From assembly GCA_008729055.1 (NCBI GenBank), contig SDUX01000007.1, positions 3,788,090-3,852,089 of the forward strand: a stretch of 64,000 nucleotides of DNA. The letters are read 5' to 3'. The translations under genes and the position numbers were made by a program. Positions 36,101 to 60,317 of this stretch are shown here, one piece after another (position 1 is the stretch's first letter; every line of letters begins with the position of its first letter). The notes beneath the pieces were generated by a model, which saw nothing but the letters and a program-made list of their open reading frames with translations, made no database searches and was not told the origin of the DNA. The DNA comes from Pyropia haitanensis (taxonomy: Eukaryota > Rhodophyta > Bangiophyceae > Bangiales > Bangiaceae).

Positions 36101-37710
36101 CTGGGAAGCTGGCCAGCAGGGGCGCGTTCGAGCCAGCCGCTGACTCGGCTCCACGAGCCAGTTCGGAGACAACCCCGCCCACGTCATCGCGGAGCTTTGC
36201 TAATGGACATGGCGTCGCTGGGGTCAGATCGGACAGGCACGCGGCGGGCCCCGAGGAGCTGAGCACCCCCCGCAACTCGCGCATTCGCGAGTCGACCAAC
36301 GTGCAAATGTCGCCGCCAAAGGCGGCCCCGCTGGCAAGCGCTGTGCGGACGGTGCAAGTGGTGGGTGCGAGCGAGGCGGGCCAGTACTTGGCGCCCAAGG
36401 TGACAACCCACTCCATTCTCATCCCGGGTACCAACCGCGCGTCCACCGGGAGGCGGTTTGCTGTGTCGGCGACGGGCCTGTCGGCGTACGTGATTGACTC
36501 GTCGGTGAGGGCGAGCCGCAAGGTCGGCTCTGCCGTACAGTCGGTGAACCTCCGCGGTCACAAGGCGCAGATTGTGGACGTGGAGTTTCTTCCTTCCCTC
36601 GCCACTGACCCGTTGCACATCCTCGGTACGTGCGACACGGACAGTGTGGTGTTCTTGTGGTTCCTGACGCTCAGGGGCCTGCCCGAAGGCGAGGGCACCA
36701 AGGGGCCCTCTGCTGCCACTGCGGGTGCGACCGGCACCGTACGCCTGGTGCGCAAGTACTCGTTTTACACCCTGCGGCGATCAAGGGCGGTGCACTACAA
36801 CCGCATCCGTCTTGCTGGCAACACCAGCGCCGCGACGATGGTGCTGGTGCCTAACGATGGGTCTCCGCCGCGCCTCATCAAGCTGACCGCCACCCCCATC
36901 TTTGATGAGGCTGGCGAGCGAGTTGTGGCGGCACAGGTGGCTGAGGCGGACCGTGCCCGGGACGAGTTCCTGGAGCGCGAGGACGAGCCGCCAGTGGCGG
37001 TGGATCGGGGACCAGGGACGGTTGTGCAGGAAGTTCCAGTGGTTCCTGTTGTAGGGCTGCCAATGTCTGCGGCACCGGTGGGCGCGGCGGCTGTGGGGAC
37101 TGGTGCGGCGATGGCGGCTGGCGCAGACACGGACAGCGACACGAGCAGCCAAGAAACGGACGGGGAAGAGGAGGAGACGGACGACGCGCCCGGGTCGTCG
37201 GGCGTGGTGGCAGGCGTGCCAGCGGCCCCCGCCGCTGCCATTGCCCGCGCGCCGTCATCGCAGATGGTCGAGACGGACGACGCGTCTGACTCACCCTCCT
37301 CGGCGGACTCCCAGTCTGGGTCGGAGGAGACCATGTCTGACGAGGACGACGAGCTCGTTGACGAGGAGGAGGAGGAGGTTGTTGTGGAGGAGGACGTGGA
37401 CGACGAGGAGGACGTTGCCGTTCCCCGCTCTACGGGCTCGGTGCCCATGGCGCCCGGGCTGACAGGCGTCAGCCACATGTCGGCGCCGATGGACAGCCTG
37501 ACGGCTGATGACACCCCCATGCTGCGTGCACAGACATTCCCGATGGAGAATGGCCACTCGGTCGAGGTGGAGGACGATATCGCGGCGGCGACGGCCGACG
37601 CCCTCGGCTCCACCGCGCCGGGTGACCAGTACGACGAGGCGGATGACTCGGCTGGGCACATGGGCCGCCAGTACCAGGATGAGGAGCCATCGGAAGGGGC
37701 ATTGCTTTAG
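33181..37710 (+). CDS. EDC4/Ge-1-like WD40 protein with Ala-rich repeats
   Basis: EDC4 (Ge-1, VARICOSE in plants) scaffolds the mRNA decapping complex in P-bodies. The frame encodes 1,509 residues from the ATG at 33181; the frame is open further upstream to 32914, but that part is low-complexity. Residues 1-320 are Ala-rich with a strongly acidic stretch (EEEVSVTDSEDVSDDSADSS). Residues about 320-600 hold five repeats of about 58 residues (RGRLAAAAAAVAAIPAAAKA type). Near residues 1050-1250 is the only WD40-like region: SILIPGTNRASTGRRFAVSA, then NLRGHKAQIVDVEFLP (about 1123-1138) and a strand ending VVFLWFL. A second acidic low-complexity tail follows. The order GH...D...W matches an EDC4-type blade, but the C-terminal helical domain of EDC4 is not visible, so it may lie in another exon or be lost. 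The frame is intact, without long homopolymers. Confidence 0.5.
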   Translation: MAEAPSAGVASRAARWEAAAARSSSVEDASAEAAAAAPALAAADRVAAAAAAADAAAADANRSAAAAAAAAEAAADAATAGVPVAVMDSGDEGSSSEEEVSVTDSEDVSDDSADSSVVEVDEVEDEVESEEVEEEVFVEEESLGELPPVAAAKGLVREPSDVYEPLPPPVMDDFEDVPPAPVAVPAVAAAAVPVPVPPPSVDGTAAAVPAAARSVAPEAKPAAAAAEPAAAAAEPAPVEATKPSRFAPFSAAAAVFSASASSIKSVVAPAKEAPPAASVSDAPPPAGAAGTAPAETARGAPTSASPPSSEESPSPSGASPGRLAAAAAAVASFPAAVKAAVTPVKEPAAPVAEAAPAADVTREPVAPARADASASASASDEGSAAPVVADAAATEGAASTAPRGRVAAAMAAVAGIPAAAKAAVTPAEKRPSASSSSVDETAAPVTADAALTKDTSPDPPRGRLAAAAAAVAAIPAAAKAAVTPAEKRSSASSSSDEESAAPVVTDAAPTEGAASTSPRGPLAAAAAAVAGIPAAAKAAVTPAQKRPSASSSSDEDSATPVVGDAAPTEDTSTAPRGRLAAAAAAMAAAPAAVKAALTPATKDTSTAADDAAATAAGPDTSTVESTRDVPSQTASSSAAGVLPAARGDGADSPPPPTPGRLGASAYKLFGQQADLEDATYLPPPPEDGEVSPTAYTPSGADARFAALASSTSHTSEADRGALGGGPMGSRSVGGRDVPANIPAVPQPARMMEDAAGETSEEDEEVDVESDGQGSEEEDVAGANVPAVALPGDGDEFADANDRMEDAAPAVLGVVAAAPVAGADREMPPLGSRGHDAAEPIAPVPGHGVKPSMDSMAVNGSTSDLAPMYERVVSVPVVAMEDEEDEAVAAADVDSREVAADRASAGVPAVVASDTNVDDDDESASWRTGSRGLAAGTAAVAATVAVPAAAAAHTAAQDTEDVSEDASDVASEDTAGKLASRGAFEPAADSAPRASSETTPPTSSRSFANGHGVAGVRSDRHAAGPEELSTPRNSRIRESTNVQMSPPKAAPLASAVRTVQVVGASEAGQYLAPKVTTHSILIPGTNRASTGRRFAVSATGLSAYVIDSSVRASRKVGSAVQSVNLRGHKAQIVDVEFLPSLATDPLHILGTCDTDSVVFLWFLTLRGLPEGEGTKGPSAATAGATGTVRLVRKYSFYTLRRSRAVHYNRIRLAGNTSAATMVLVPNDGSPPRLIKLTATPIFDEAGERVVAAQVAEADRARDEFLEREDEPPVAVDRGPGTVVQEVPVVPVVGLPMSAAPVGAAAVGTGAAMAAGADTDSDTSSQETDGEEEETDDAPGSSGVVAGVPAAPAAAIARAPSSQMVETDDASDSPSSADSQSGSEETMSDEDDELVDEEEEEVVVEEDVDDEEDVAVPRSTGSVPMAPGLTGVSHMSAPMDSLTADDTPMLRAQTFPMENGHSVEVEDDIAAATADALGSTAPGDQYDEADDSAGHMGRQYQDEEPSEGALL
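34384..35010 (+). repeat. In-frame 174-bp repeats inside the EDC4-like gene
   Basis: Units beginning RGRV/RGRL/RGPL start at about 34387, 34564, 34738 and 34909, mostly 171-177 bp (57-59 residues) apart; a weaker first unit starts near 34140. Each has an Ala-rich helix, a KAAVTPAEKR-type linker and a Ser/acidic segment. The spacing is always divisible by three. Confidence 0.8.
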
Positions 37711-37829
37711 TGGGAGGGGGGCGGGAAGGTGGGGGAGGGAAGGGCGGACCGAGCGGGGGGCAGGGCGTGTGGGGCGCGCCTGCTCCAGAGGTTGGACCCT
37801 TCTGCGGCCCTGCGAGGTGTGGTTTTTCG

Positions 37830-37887
37830 CTGATTGCATCCAACTTTTTCTTTCTCCACTGTGTAATACATTTTCGTTCGTTTTTCA
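37830..37887 (+). promoter_or_regulatory. Candidate branch point and 3' splice site
   Basis: CTGATTG at 37830 is followed by a long pyrimidine-rich stretch and TTTTTCAG ending at 37887. This would be a good 3' splice site. It lies between the EDC4-like stop and the SPP start, so it could serve a 3' exon of the former or a 5'-UTR intron of the latter. No convincing 5' partner was identified. Confidence 0.3.
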
Positions 37888-38245
37888 GGTTCTTCGTAGC
37901 AAAAAGTGGAGAACCGTGACCATTTCCCGTGTCAATTACGCTTCGCGGCAGAGCCTCCCGCGGGACTTGAGCCGCCTCGCAATCTGTCCACTTTCCACTC
38001 TCTCCCAGATCCCGGTCGCGTATTGGTGGTCGTAGGTCAGCGACCAACGGGGCGCCCCAGTAGCCTCGCTGCGCACCGGTGTGCGCTTCTCGTAGTCACC
38101 GCCACCGACAACTTGCCCTCACACCACCTCCCCTACCCCCACATCTGGCTTGTTCACTGAGGTGGGAGTGCGCTCTCCACCACCACTACCGAGACGCGCC
38201 TCGGTACGGACCACGCCTGGGAGTGGCCCGGCCGTGCTCATCACC

Positions 38246-39745
38246 ATGGCGCCGGCAGCGGCCTTTGTGGCGCCACTGGGCCGGCCCGTAGGTTGCGCGA
38301 GCCCCAGCCGTGCCCAGCTGTGGTGCCTCGGACGGCCCGGTGGAGGCTGGGCTGCGACGCCGCGCCGCCGGGCGCGCGTCGTGGCGGTGGCCTCTGAGGG
38401 GGAGGACGCGGCCGCTGCCGGGCGGTCTGCGGGCGCCGCCCCCGCCGACGCTGCCGCCACGTTGCCGTCCCCGCCGCCGCCGCCGCGGGCATTTCCCCCG
38501 CGGGTGCGGCGGGCGCTGACGCCAGACCTGGCGGTCGGCTACGCCGTCTTTGTGGCGGCGCAGGCCATCCCGTTTGTGTGGCCCAACTCGGGCAACGTTG
38601 GCGACGTGCTCTTCTTCATGGCCACCGCCTCGTCGGCGCTCTACACGGGCGCCAAGGGCGCCGCATTTGAGGCCGACTCGGCGGAGAAGCTGACGCCCAA
38701 GCAGGCGGCGACGGCGCCCATTGGGGCGTCCTTCTCGCTGTTTGGCGCCTACTGCCTGCTGCGCTACACGGACGTCAATGTGGGGGCCCTCTTCAACGTC
38801 CTCACGACCAGCCTGGGCGCGCTGTGCCTCAAGGAGATGGCCGACCCGGTGACGCACGGCCTCCTCCCAGCGGGGGTGCGCGACTGGGTGGCGCTGCGGT
38901 TGGGGGGGGGCGGCGACGGCGGCAGCAGTGGCCTGGACGCGGGCAACGTTGTGACGGGAGAAGAGGCGGCGCCCACAGGAGCGGGGCAGCCCTCCCCGCC
39001 GCCCAATGACGGAGCGCTGCTCGTGTATGGGGATGAGCTGCTGGCGTGGGCGTTTGCCATTGCCATCACGGCCGCGTACCTGACCAAGACGGGCCCCCCC
39101 AACTTCCTCCTCTCCAACCTGATTGCCGGCGCGCTCTGTGCGCGGGTGCTGTCCTTTATCCGCCCCGAGAGCTTCCTCGCCATTGCGGGCCTCCTGACGG
39201 GCCTGCTCGCGTACGACATTTTTTGGGTGTGGGGCACCGAAGTGATGGTCAGCGTCGCAGTCGCGATTGACACGCCCGCCAAGTTCCTCTTCCCCCGGGT
39301 CATTTCCCCCGAGGCGGCGGCCGCGTCCACGTCGGCCGCCGCGAGCTACCCCTTTGCCGTCCTCGGCGCGGGCGACGTGATCGTGCCGGGCGTGTACGCC
39401 GCATTTTGCTTGCTGGCGCTGGACAAGGTGCTCGTGTACGGGCGGGACGCGTCGGCGGCGGGGGGGGACACCGCCGCCGTGCCAGCGGGCCCCTACTTTC
39501 GTGCCGCCCTCGCCGCGTACGTGGCGGGCTTGGCGGTGTGTTTTGGTGCCAACATGGTGTTCCACGCCGCCCAGCCGGCGCTCGTCTACCTGGTGCCAGC
39601 GCTGATTGGGTCCACGCTCATCACCGCCGCCGCGCGGGGGGAGTTTTGGCCCGTCGTCCGCTACAAGGCGGCCGCGGCGGTGGCGGCGGGGGAGGAGGCT
39701 GGAGACAAGGCGGCGGCGCCCACGCAGGACAAGACGGACTCGTGA
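38246..39745 (+). CDS. Signal peptide peptidase (GxGD protease), probably plastid-targeted
   Basis: Signal peptide peptidases are intramembrane aspartyl proteases that cut transmembrane helices. The 499-residue frame is intact. All catalytic hallmarks are present in order: Y323-D324 in GLLAYDIFWVWG, GAGD at 374-377 in VLGAGDVIVPG, and P444-A445-L446 in QPALVYLVP. I count about nine hydrophobic segments between residues 93 and 470. The start at 38246 (CACCATGG) gives MAPAAAFVAPLGRPVG, a hydroxylated/basic N-terminus with an early Phe, typical of red-algal plastid transit peptides, followed by a Pro-rich linker to about residue 85. A further in-frame Met lies upstream at 38150 but would spoil this signal. 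Typical SPPs act in the ER; plastid location is inferred from the N-terminus only. The soluble loop 215-255 is Gly-rich. Confidence 0.85.
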   Translation: MAPAAAFVAPLGRPVGCASPSRAQLWCLGRPGGGWAATPRRRARVVAVASEGEDAAAAGRSAGAAPADAAATLPSPPPPPRAFPPRVRRALTPDLAVGYAVFVAAQAIPFVWPNSGNVGDVLFFMATASSALYTGAKGAAFEADSAEKLTPKQAATAPIGASFSLFGAYCLLRYTDVNVGALFNVLTTSLGALCLKEMADPVTHGLLPAGVRDWVALRLGGGGDGGSSGLDAGNVVTGEEAAPTGAGQPSPPPNDGALLVYGDELLAWAFAIAITAAYLTKTGPPNFLLSNLIAGALCARVLSFIRPESFLAIAGLLTGLLAYDIFWVWGTEVMVSVAVAIDTPAKFLFPRVISPEAAAASTSAAASYPFAVLGAGDVIVPGVYAAFCLLALDKVLVYGRDASAAGGDTAAVPAGPYFRAALAAYVAGLAVCFGANMVFHAAQPALVYLVPALIGSTLITAAARGEFWPVVRYKAAAAVAAGEEAGDKAAAPTQDKTDS

Positions 39746-40466
39746 TAAGAGACCGACGGTGAGGAGGGGTGGGGGAGGGAGGGCAGCGGCGCGAGTGTCG
39801 TGCCAAACGCGGTGGCAAGCGCTGGGGAGCAAGACGATGGTCAGGTGTGTCGCCGAAGCTCTGTTGGTGTCTGCATGTGCTCTTCTTGGCCGCACCGACG
39901 TCGCCAGTCACTCAGGACCATCGTCCCCGAGCCTGCGGCGATACACCTGCGGTTCACCAGCCGCCCACGTTGCGGTGGTGATAGTACGTAAGAGTCTTTT
40001 CATCTACCATTGTGCGTGTTGCGCTTTGCCTAGGCATGCCTGGGGCCGAGCTACAGCGATACTGTTTGCCCCAAAGGTTGATTTGTCAACCTGAAGGAGC
40101 GCGTGGCGCAGACGCAAGCGACCCGACAAGCGCAGGAGAGTTGGATGCAGACCTGGGTGCGTGACGGTGCACGTCGCACACCAGGGAGTTGCGACACTCG
40201 CTCAGGCGGCAAAGGCGCCGCCTGCAGTCCCCATCGGATGGGTCCAAAGACACACGAGCCTTTCACCGGACACTGAAAGAAAAAAAGAACAAGTACAGCG
40301 CTGCAAGTGCGACACCACAGCGCGCGCGTGTTCCCTTCAGCACGGCTGAAGTGAAAACGTCCCCACAACCACCACCACCACCACCACCACCACTCCACAC
40401 CCAACCCAACCCCCCCCCACACCAGCAGAGCATCGGTGCGCCGGGGGGCGTTGGGGCCGACACCGC
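39746..40466. other. Convergent intergenic region between SPP and profilin
   Basis: This 721-bp gap separates the 3' ends of the SPP gene (+) and profilin (-). It is less GC-rich than the surroundings and contains a CCA/ACC triplet run near 40367-40398. No gene is seen; it should hold both 3' UTRs. Confidence 0.5.
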
Positions 40467-41833
40467 CTAGAAGCCCGACTCGACAAAGTAGTCGGCGATA
40501 CGCGCAATCTCAATGTTGACCTTGCCAAACGTGGCGCCGCCCGAGTAGGCGGGGTCGTGCACTGCAATGATTACCGCCTGGGAGGTGCGCATGACAATGC
40601 AGCCCTGCGACGACTTGCCCTCCTCCTTGCACCGGCCCTGGAGGAAGGGCTGTACGTCCGAAACGCAGACGGATAGGAGCAGCAGACCACAGCCACACAG
40701 AGCAGAACAAACAACGTCAGAAAAAAAAAAAAACGTCACACGCAGCAACAGGTCTGTCAGCAAGGCCGTCCCAACACACCACCGCAAATGGCACACACAG
40801 CGTCTAGCCACACCCTCGCCCCGATGTGCTCCAGGCCACCAAACCGCCCGTCCAGAGCAGCCGCCAGAACGTAACAGTTCCACGCGCCGCGCAAGAGGAC
40901 CCAGCCAGATCCAATCTAGCAACACCCCACCCCATCCAACCGCCGCCCCCCCCCCAAAAGGTATCCTCCCCCACCGCAAACGTACCACACCACCCTCATC
41001 ATCGTCCACCTCGCCGCGAGTGTAGGCATACTTCTGCCCGGCGAGCATGAAGCCGCCTGCTGCAATCGAGTCGAGGGAGGTGCCGCCAAGGAGCTCGGCG
41101 AGCCTGGTCGCCTCCTCGGGCAGGATGGTGTAGCCCTTGGAGCACGCCCACAGGCTCCCGTCGTGCCCATTGATAGAAGCGTAGCAAAAGCCAGCGGCCA
41201 GCAGCTGGTCGTCAATGTACTACAGGGGAGGCTCAACGGATGGGGGGGGGGGGGGGGGGGGGAAAGCACGAAAGAAGACCAGGTCCGGTCAACGGGTGCG
41301 CATGAAAAAGCAAACACGGTTAGCAATCCGCACCATAACACGACTGCATCGCAGCCCAAGCACAGGCCACCAGCCCCAACAATGGGGACCAGCGCACCCA
41401 GCTGGCGTCACCGAAACGCTCACGCGCGAGCTCGATTGACGGCCAGACCATCAGCCGTGCGGGTGTGTCCCCACCCGACGAGAGCTCGGCCACCAAGCAG
41501 CCGGCACGCTCGAGGGGTCGCGCACGGCCATTGGGCACACCGCCAGGCCACAGCAGCCGCCGAGGGGCATGGCCGTGAGCAGGCGCCCCATCACAGCAAG
41601 CATGCCCCTGGCGACAAACTCCCCGCTCCGTACGGCCCCGCCGCAGTGGCACGCCGATGCACGGCCCCTGTCATGCAAAACAGCACACCCGTGGCGTGGG
41701 CGCTGCCGCCGCCACCATCCCCGTCGACGCGGCCAACGGGCGGCCCGTCGCTCGGCCTCTGCTCACCCCCACCCGCGCCGTTTGTCCCCAACGGCGGCAC
41801 CGTCCAGCCCAAACGTACCGACTGCCACGACAT
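40467..41833 (-). CDS. Profilin, three exons
   Basis: Profilin binds G-actin and poly-proline and controls actin assembly in the cytoplasm. Exons on the minus strand: 41833-41819 (MSWQS), 41219-40986 (78 codons) and 40649-40467 (60 codons plus TAG). Both introns are phase 0 and the protein is 143 residues, close to the usual 125-140. The sequence reads MSWQSYIDDQLL, INGHDGSLWACSKGY, PEEATRLAELLGG, GGFMLAGQKYAYTRGE, GRCKEEGKSSQGCIV, SQAVIIAVHDPAYSGG and ends IARIADYFVESGF. The N-terminal Trp and C-terminal aromatic/hydrophobic helix of the poly-Pro site are present. An acidic insert (EVDDDEGG) precedes exon 3. Splice sites: GTACGT at both donors, CTGTAG and GTACAG at the acceptors. The frame is intact. 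This is the most securely modelled gene of the window. Confidence 0.93.
40650..40985 (-). other. Profilin intron 2
   Basis: 336 bp, donor GTACGTTTGC, acceptor GGACGTACAG. A T12 run lies in the 3' half on the transcribed strand. Phase 0. Confidence 0.85.
41220..41818 (-). other. Profilin intron 1
   Basis: 599 bp, donor GTACGTTTGG directly after MSWQS, acceptor CCCCTGTAG. A run of 21 G on the plus strand (41242-41262) becomes a C21 tract 17-37 nt upstream of the exon on the transcribed strand, where the polypyrimidine tract is expected. Confidence 0.85.
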
Positions 41834-43666
41834 GATGGCGGTGGAAAGGGCAAGAAAGAAGCCCGCGGTCGGGCGCTCGGCTGGGCAGGGGCGCGTCGGG
41901 TAGCAAAAAAAAAAAAAAGAGGGGGGAGGGCGGAAGAAGAGTGGGGATGGTGGGCCGGTGGTGTGGGACGGTGGGGTGGGGGCCGCGCTCACAGCTCACA
42001 CAGCCTCGCCGTTCGATGACCTATGCGCAAGGAGCCACGCGGTAGCGGCAGCCTTTTGAAGTGCCCCCCCACCCGCCGCGCCCGCCGGCCGCCGCCGCCC
42101 ACGCCCACGCCACGCCGCGCCCGCCGCGTCGCCGCTGGCTGACGGCGGGGCTCCCGGTCGCCAGCGGGGTCGTCGGGAGCCCCCGCAGGAGCGCCCCCCT
42201 CCCCCCCCCCGCACCCCCCCTCCATCGACCCAGCACCGTACCCCCCCCCCCCGCCCCCCCCCACAACGGGCAGGCGTGGAGTGTTCCCAGTCAGTGACGG
42301 CGCCAGCGCCAGCCTGCCCGCGCGGCGGCGGCGACGGGCGGCGGGGGGGGGGGGGGCCAGCACCCAGCAGCGGTTGCGGCGGTTGCGGGGGTGGCAGCAG
42401 CCATCGGCGCGGCCACGCCTCGCCAGCGGCGGGTCTGGGGGGGGGGGGGGGTTCCGCCCGCCGCACCCCTTCCCCCCAAACACCACAGCCGTGCAGGGGC
42501 AGCGGCAGAGCCGCAAAAAAAGCACGAGGGGGGAGGAGGCACGCGCCGAGGAGGGGACCCGGTGGGGCGGCGCTCCCTCTCCCCCTCCCCCCCGCAAACC
42601 CCTCCCCGGCGACACTGGCGGCAGGCGGCCGCTGGGGGGGGCACGCTGGGCTCATTCACAGACACCCTGGATGCCGCGCGGCCGGGCGCCTGCGCGACGG
42701 TGGGCAAACGGAAGGGGGTGCCCGTCTGGGGGGGGGCGGAGAGGGTTGGTTGGCCCCCCCCCCCCCCCCCCCTCCCCCCACCCACCCCGCCCCAGCGCTG
42801 TCTCTGCGCCATGCTGACAATGACCGCAATTATTTGGCGCGGGCGCGGGGGGCACCCGCCAACCACCAAAACAGCGTAGCGGAGCGCGGCGGCCGCGGCT
42901 GGTGCTCGCGTGTAGAGGCGCGGCGTGGTGGTTGAATGGACACGGTTGCGTGGTGTGGGTGGCCCGCTCGGCCAGGCACCGTTAGCGCGGCGGCAAGTCT
43001 GTTGGTCGTCGACCGAGCCGATCGATACTGTTCGATCGAATGCATCGTCCATCAGCACCCAAGAGCCCACCAATTGAGGACAACAATGATGCTCAAATTC
43101 CAATTCAAATCTACGGCGGCGGGGCGGCAGAACGGGGCCACGAGCAGTACTTACACAGAGAATTGAATCATCGCACGGGTGGGCCCCCGCGTTTGGCGGC
43201 GCGCGCGGCGTCGAACGCCTTCTGGCGCGCAAACCTGACGGCCGCCGCGCGCTTCTTGCCCCGCCTGGCACCCGCGCGCAACCGACCGGCTCCGCCGCCT
43301 CCCGCTCGCGCTGGCCGCCACCGCGTCGTGCGTCCTTTGCGACCCCTCTCCACACGGGGCGAACGCACAACCCACACGGACTCACGGCGCTTGCTGGCCG
43401 GCCACCACCGCCGCGGGGTCGGGCGCCGTTGCTGCCGCATGGGACGGCCGCCTCCACGGCGGTCGCCCCCACCTGCTTGCCACGACCGGCGGCGCGCATG
43501 ACACGCGGCGCCCATCGGTGCCGCCCCCCGCCGCCGCCGCTGCTGCTGCCGCTGCTGCTGCTGCTGCCGCTGCCGCCGCTGCCGCCGCTGCTGTGGGCGC
43601 CACGGCCGCGGCGACCGCCGACGGCCCAACCCGCCGTCCGGGTCGGCCCCGTCGGCGCGCCTCCGC
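41834..43666. other. Intergenic region between profilin and the NCoR-like gene
   Basis: The 5' flanks of two divergent genes. It contains an A14 run near 41905-41918, many C and G runs (42.0-42.8 kb) and an AT-richer stretch (42.9-43.2 kb). A minus-strand frame ending near 43168 has a basic tail (KKRAAAVRFARQKAFDAARA) that looks protein-like, but I could not assign a gene to it. Confidence 0.4.
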
Positions 43667-57599
<13,933 letters not shown>

Positions 57600-57676
57600 T
57601 GGTGTCAACGACGCTGGCGGTGGGTTGGGGGGGGGGGGGCGGGTAGGGGGGTCGGCGACGCTGCCGACTCCACCCG

Positions 57677-57709
<33 letters not shown>

Positions 57710-59053
57710 GGTCCCGCTTCTCTTTTGTGAGTGGGGAGACGGCGTGGCGCGACGAGCGTGGCGGGGTATTTCTTTTGTGGTTGACGGTGGGTGGACGTGG
57801 GCGCGCCGGCGTGCCCGCCCTCCCCCTCGTTTTCTTGCCTCCCTCGGTTGTCTGGCCACGGGCGCGGTGTCACGCCCGGGCGGTCTGACCTGGCGGCCCG
57901 GCGCGCGGCGGCAGCGCGTGTCGTCGGCTCGCCAGGCCGACGTGACAGGGGAGCGCCGCGGTCGGCCCGCGCGGTGACCGGGACGCACCCCACCCGTGCG
58001 ACGGTCTCCCCCCATCGCAGGAAGGGGCAGGGTATGATGGTCTGTACAAAAAAAAAAAACAGTCGGCCATGCCAGGTGTCCATGCGAGGCGCGCCAACGC
58101 GTGCCCCCGTTTAGCAGGGTTGCGCTGGCATGGTGAGGCAGGCACGGACCCGCCGCCATCCCGCCAGGCCGCGTGGCTCGCACCGGCGCGCCGCGGCGCG
58201 GGTCCATGCACGCCTCGGTCGACGCGGCGCCGTGACCGGCGCGACACGCACGGCTCCGTCACCCAACGCCACGGGCGCGGGCCACCGTCACGTGCCGCCG
58301 CCGAAACCGTCGTTGTGCACATGACCGTGTCGTGGACCGAGGGCACGCACCCAGCGGAGAGGTGGGGCGGCCGGTTGAGGAGCACGAAGCGCGGGGGAGC
58401 GGTCAGGCGCGGGTGCGTCGGCCGCCACGCCCCACACGGGGATTGAACAGGACCGCCACGGGGCGAAAGGAAAAGAAAAGAGACGGCCCGCTGTGGTTGC
58501 CGCGGCCCTGGTGGTGGCCACAGCGTCAGGGAGAAGCGACACCGATGCAAGCGTGGGCGGCAGGTACACGGAGATGGGTGTCCGTCTGAGAAAGGGGTGT
58601 CGGGGCGGTGGGCGACAGCGGGCCAAGCGGTGCACGCCACCGGTTGAGAGCCGCGCAGGGGTGCCGTGCCGCGGGCACGCCGACGCGGCCAACAGCACCG
58701 CGCCCAGCGCGGCGCGGGACGCAGGACCAGTCCCCGACGGTGACCAGCGGTGCACCCAAAAGGCGCTGCCGCGGCTGCCCCGCGCGGCAAGCCCCTCGCC
58801 CCCGCCGACGCACCGGCCACCCCGCCGCATTGGCGCGGCGGCTCGGCGGCACCGACCGCACCCGTCCAGTGGGGGCGCCAGCCGCCGATGACGCCCAGCC
58901 CGGGCGCGTGAATCCGCATGATACACCCACTCGCCACGTCGGGGCTATAGCCGTCACGGGTGGCAGCCCCGGCCCCCGCGCGCAGCACCTGCCCATTGGG
59001 GGCGCCGCCGCCGGTGGCAGCGACCGCCAGCTCTCACGTGGAATCCATTTCTA
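57600..59053. other. Convergent intergenic region with a T29 run
   Basis: The region between the 3' ends of the NCoR-like (+) and Myb-like (-) genes. It contains T29 at 57681-57709 and A12 near 58049-58060. A 372-codon minus frame (58988-57870) is open but matches no family. I see no gene. Confidence 0.45.
57681..57709. repeat. T29 homopolymer
   Basis: Twenty-nine consecutive T on the plus strand, about 80 bp after the NCoR-like stop. It is the longest A/T run in the window. Confidence 0.95.
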
Positions 59054-59478
59054 CTAGGCCGGGTCCGCGCCCCCCGGCGGCGGCCGCGGCGGTGGCGGCA
59101 GCAGCGGCATGGGCGGCGGCAGCCGCGGCAGCGGCAGCCCCTCCCCCCCTCTCGCACCAGCCGCCGCAGGATGCGGCCGCCCGTCGGCGGCCACGGTCCG
59201 CTCGGCCGGCACCCACCGCGGGGGTGACGGCGCCCACGCGCTGCGCGCGCGTGCTTCGCGGCCGAGCACACCACCGCCACCACTGCCGCCGCCACCGCCG
59301 CCGCCGCGACCGTCGCCGCCACCAGCCTTGCTGCCGCCACCCCCGCCGCCGCTGCCGCCGCCGCTACCGCCGCCGCTGCCACCGCCTACCGTCGCGCCGA
59401 GGCTGCTGAGCGGGGGGGGCGACGGCGTCCACGCGCTCCGCGCGCGTGCCGCACTGCTGCCACCGCCGCCGCCGCCGC

Positions 59479-59509
<31 letters not shown>

Positions 59510-60286
59510 GCAGGCGCCTGCAGTCACGTCCCGGGAGCCTGCAGGCGGGGTCGACGGCGTCCACACGCTCCGCGCGCCCGCCGTGCCGCCGCCGCTGCCG
59601 CCGCCACCACCGCCGCCGCTGCTGCCGCCGCTGGCACCTGCCGTCGCGTCCCGGAGGACTGCAGGGGGGGTTGCTGGCGCCCACGGGCTGAACGCGCGCG
59701 CCGCGCCGCTGGCACCTGCCGTTGCGACTTGAGGGCTTGCCGGGAGCGACGACCCGCCGCCGCCGCCGCCGCTGCCGCCACCGCCTGTACTGGCGCGCGG
59801 CGGTGGCGGCAGCGGCGGCGGTGGGGACGGTGGCGGCGGCGGCAGCAGCGGCGGCAGCGACGGGGGCGCCTGCGGCATCGACGGTGGCCGCGGGGACGCC
59901 GCGGCCGCCTCCGCGGCCGCGCCCACAAGCGGCAGGCTCAGCATACCCGCACCCGCGCCAGCGGGCGGCGCGGCCGTGCGTGTGGCGGGCTCACCGGCCG
60001 CGGCCACGAGTGGCGCGGCGGCTGCCGCCAAGGCGGCCGCGACCCGCCGGGCGCGGCGGTCGGCGGCCGCGGCGATGGCGGCGGCCGCCGCGGCCGACGC
60101 CGCAGCACCGCCCGCCCCCCCCAGCCCCCGCCCCCGCCCCGCGGCAATGCCCGCCGCGGCGGCCGCCGCGGCCGCCGCGGCAACCGCGGGGCTCCGAAAG
60201 CCGACGCGGCGGCCGCGGCTGGGCCCGCCGCGGCCCGCCACGCGGCCGCGGCCGCGGCCGCGGCCACGGGCCGCCCCGCCCGCGAC

Positions 60287-60317
<31 letters not shown>

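Noticed and set aside
57870..58988. 372-codon minus frame between the convergent genes
   Set aside because: No recognisable motif; Cys/Arg/Pro-rich composition expected from GC-rich noncoding DNA.
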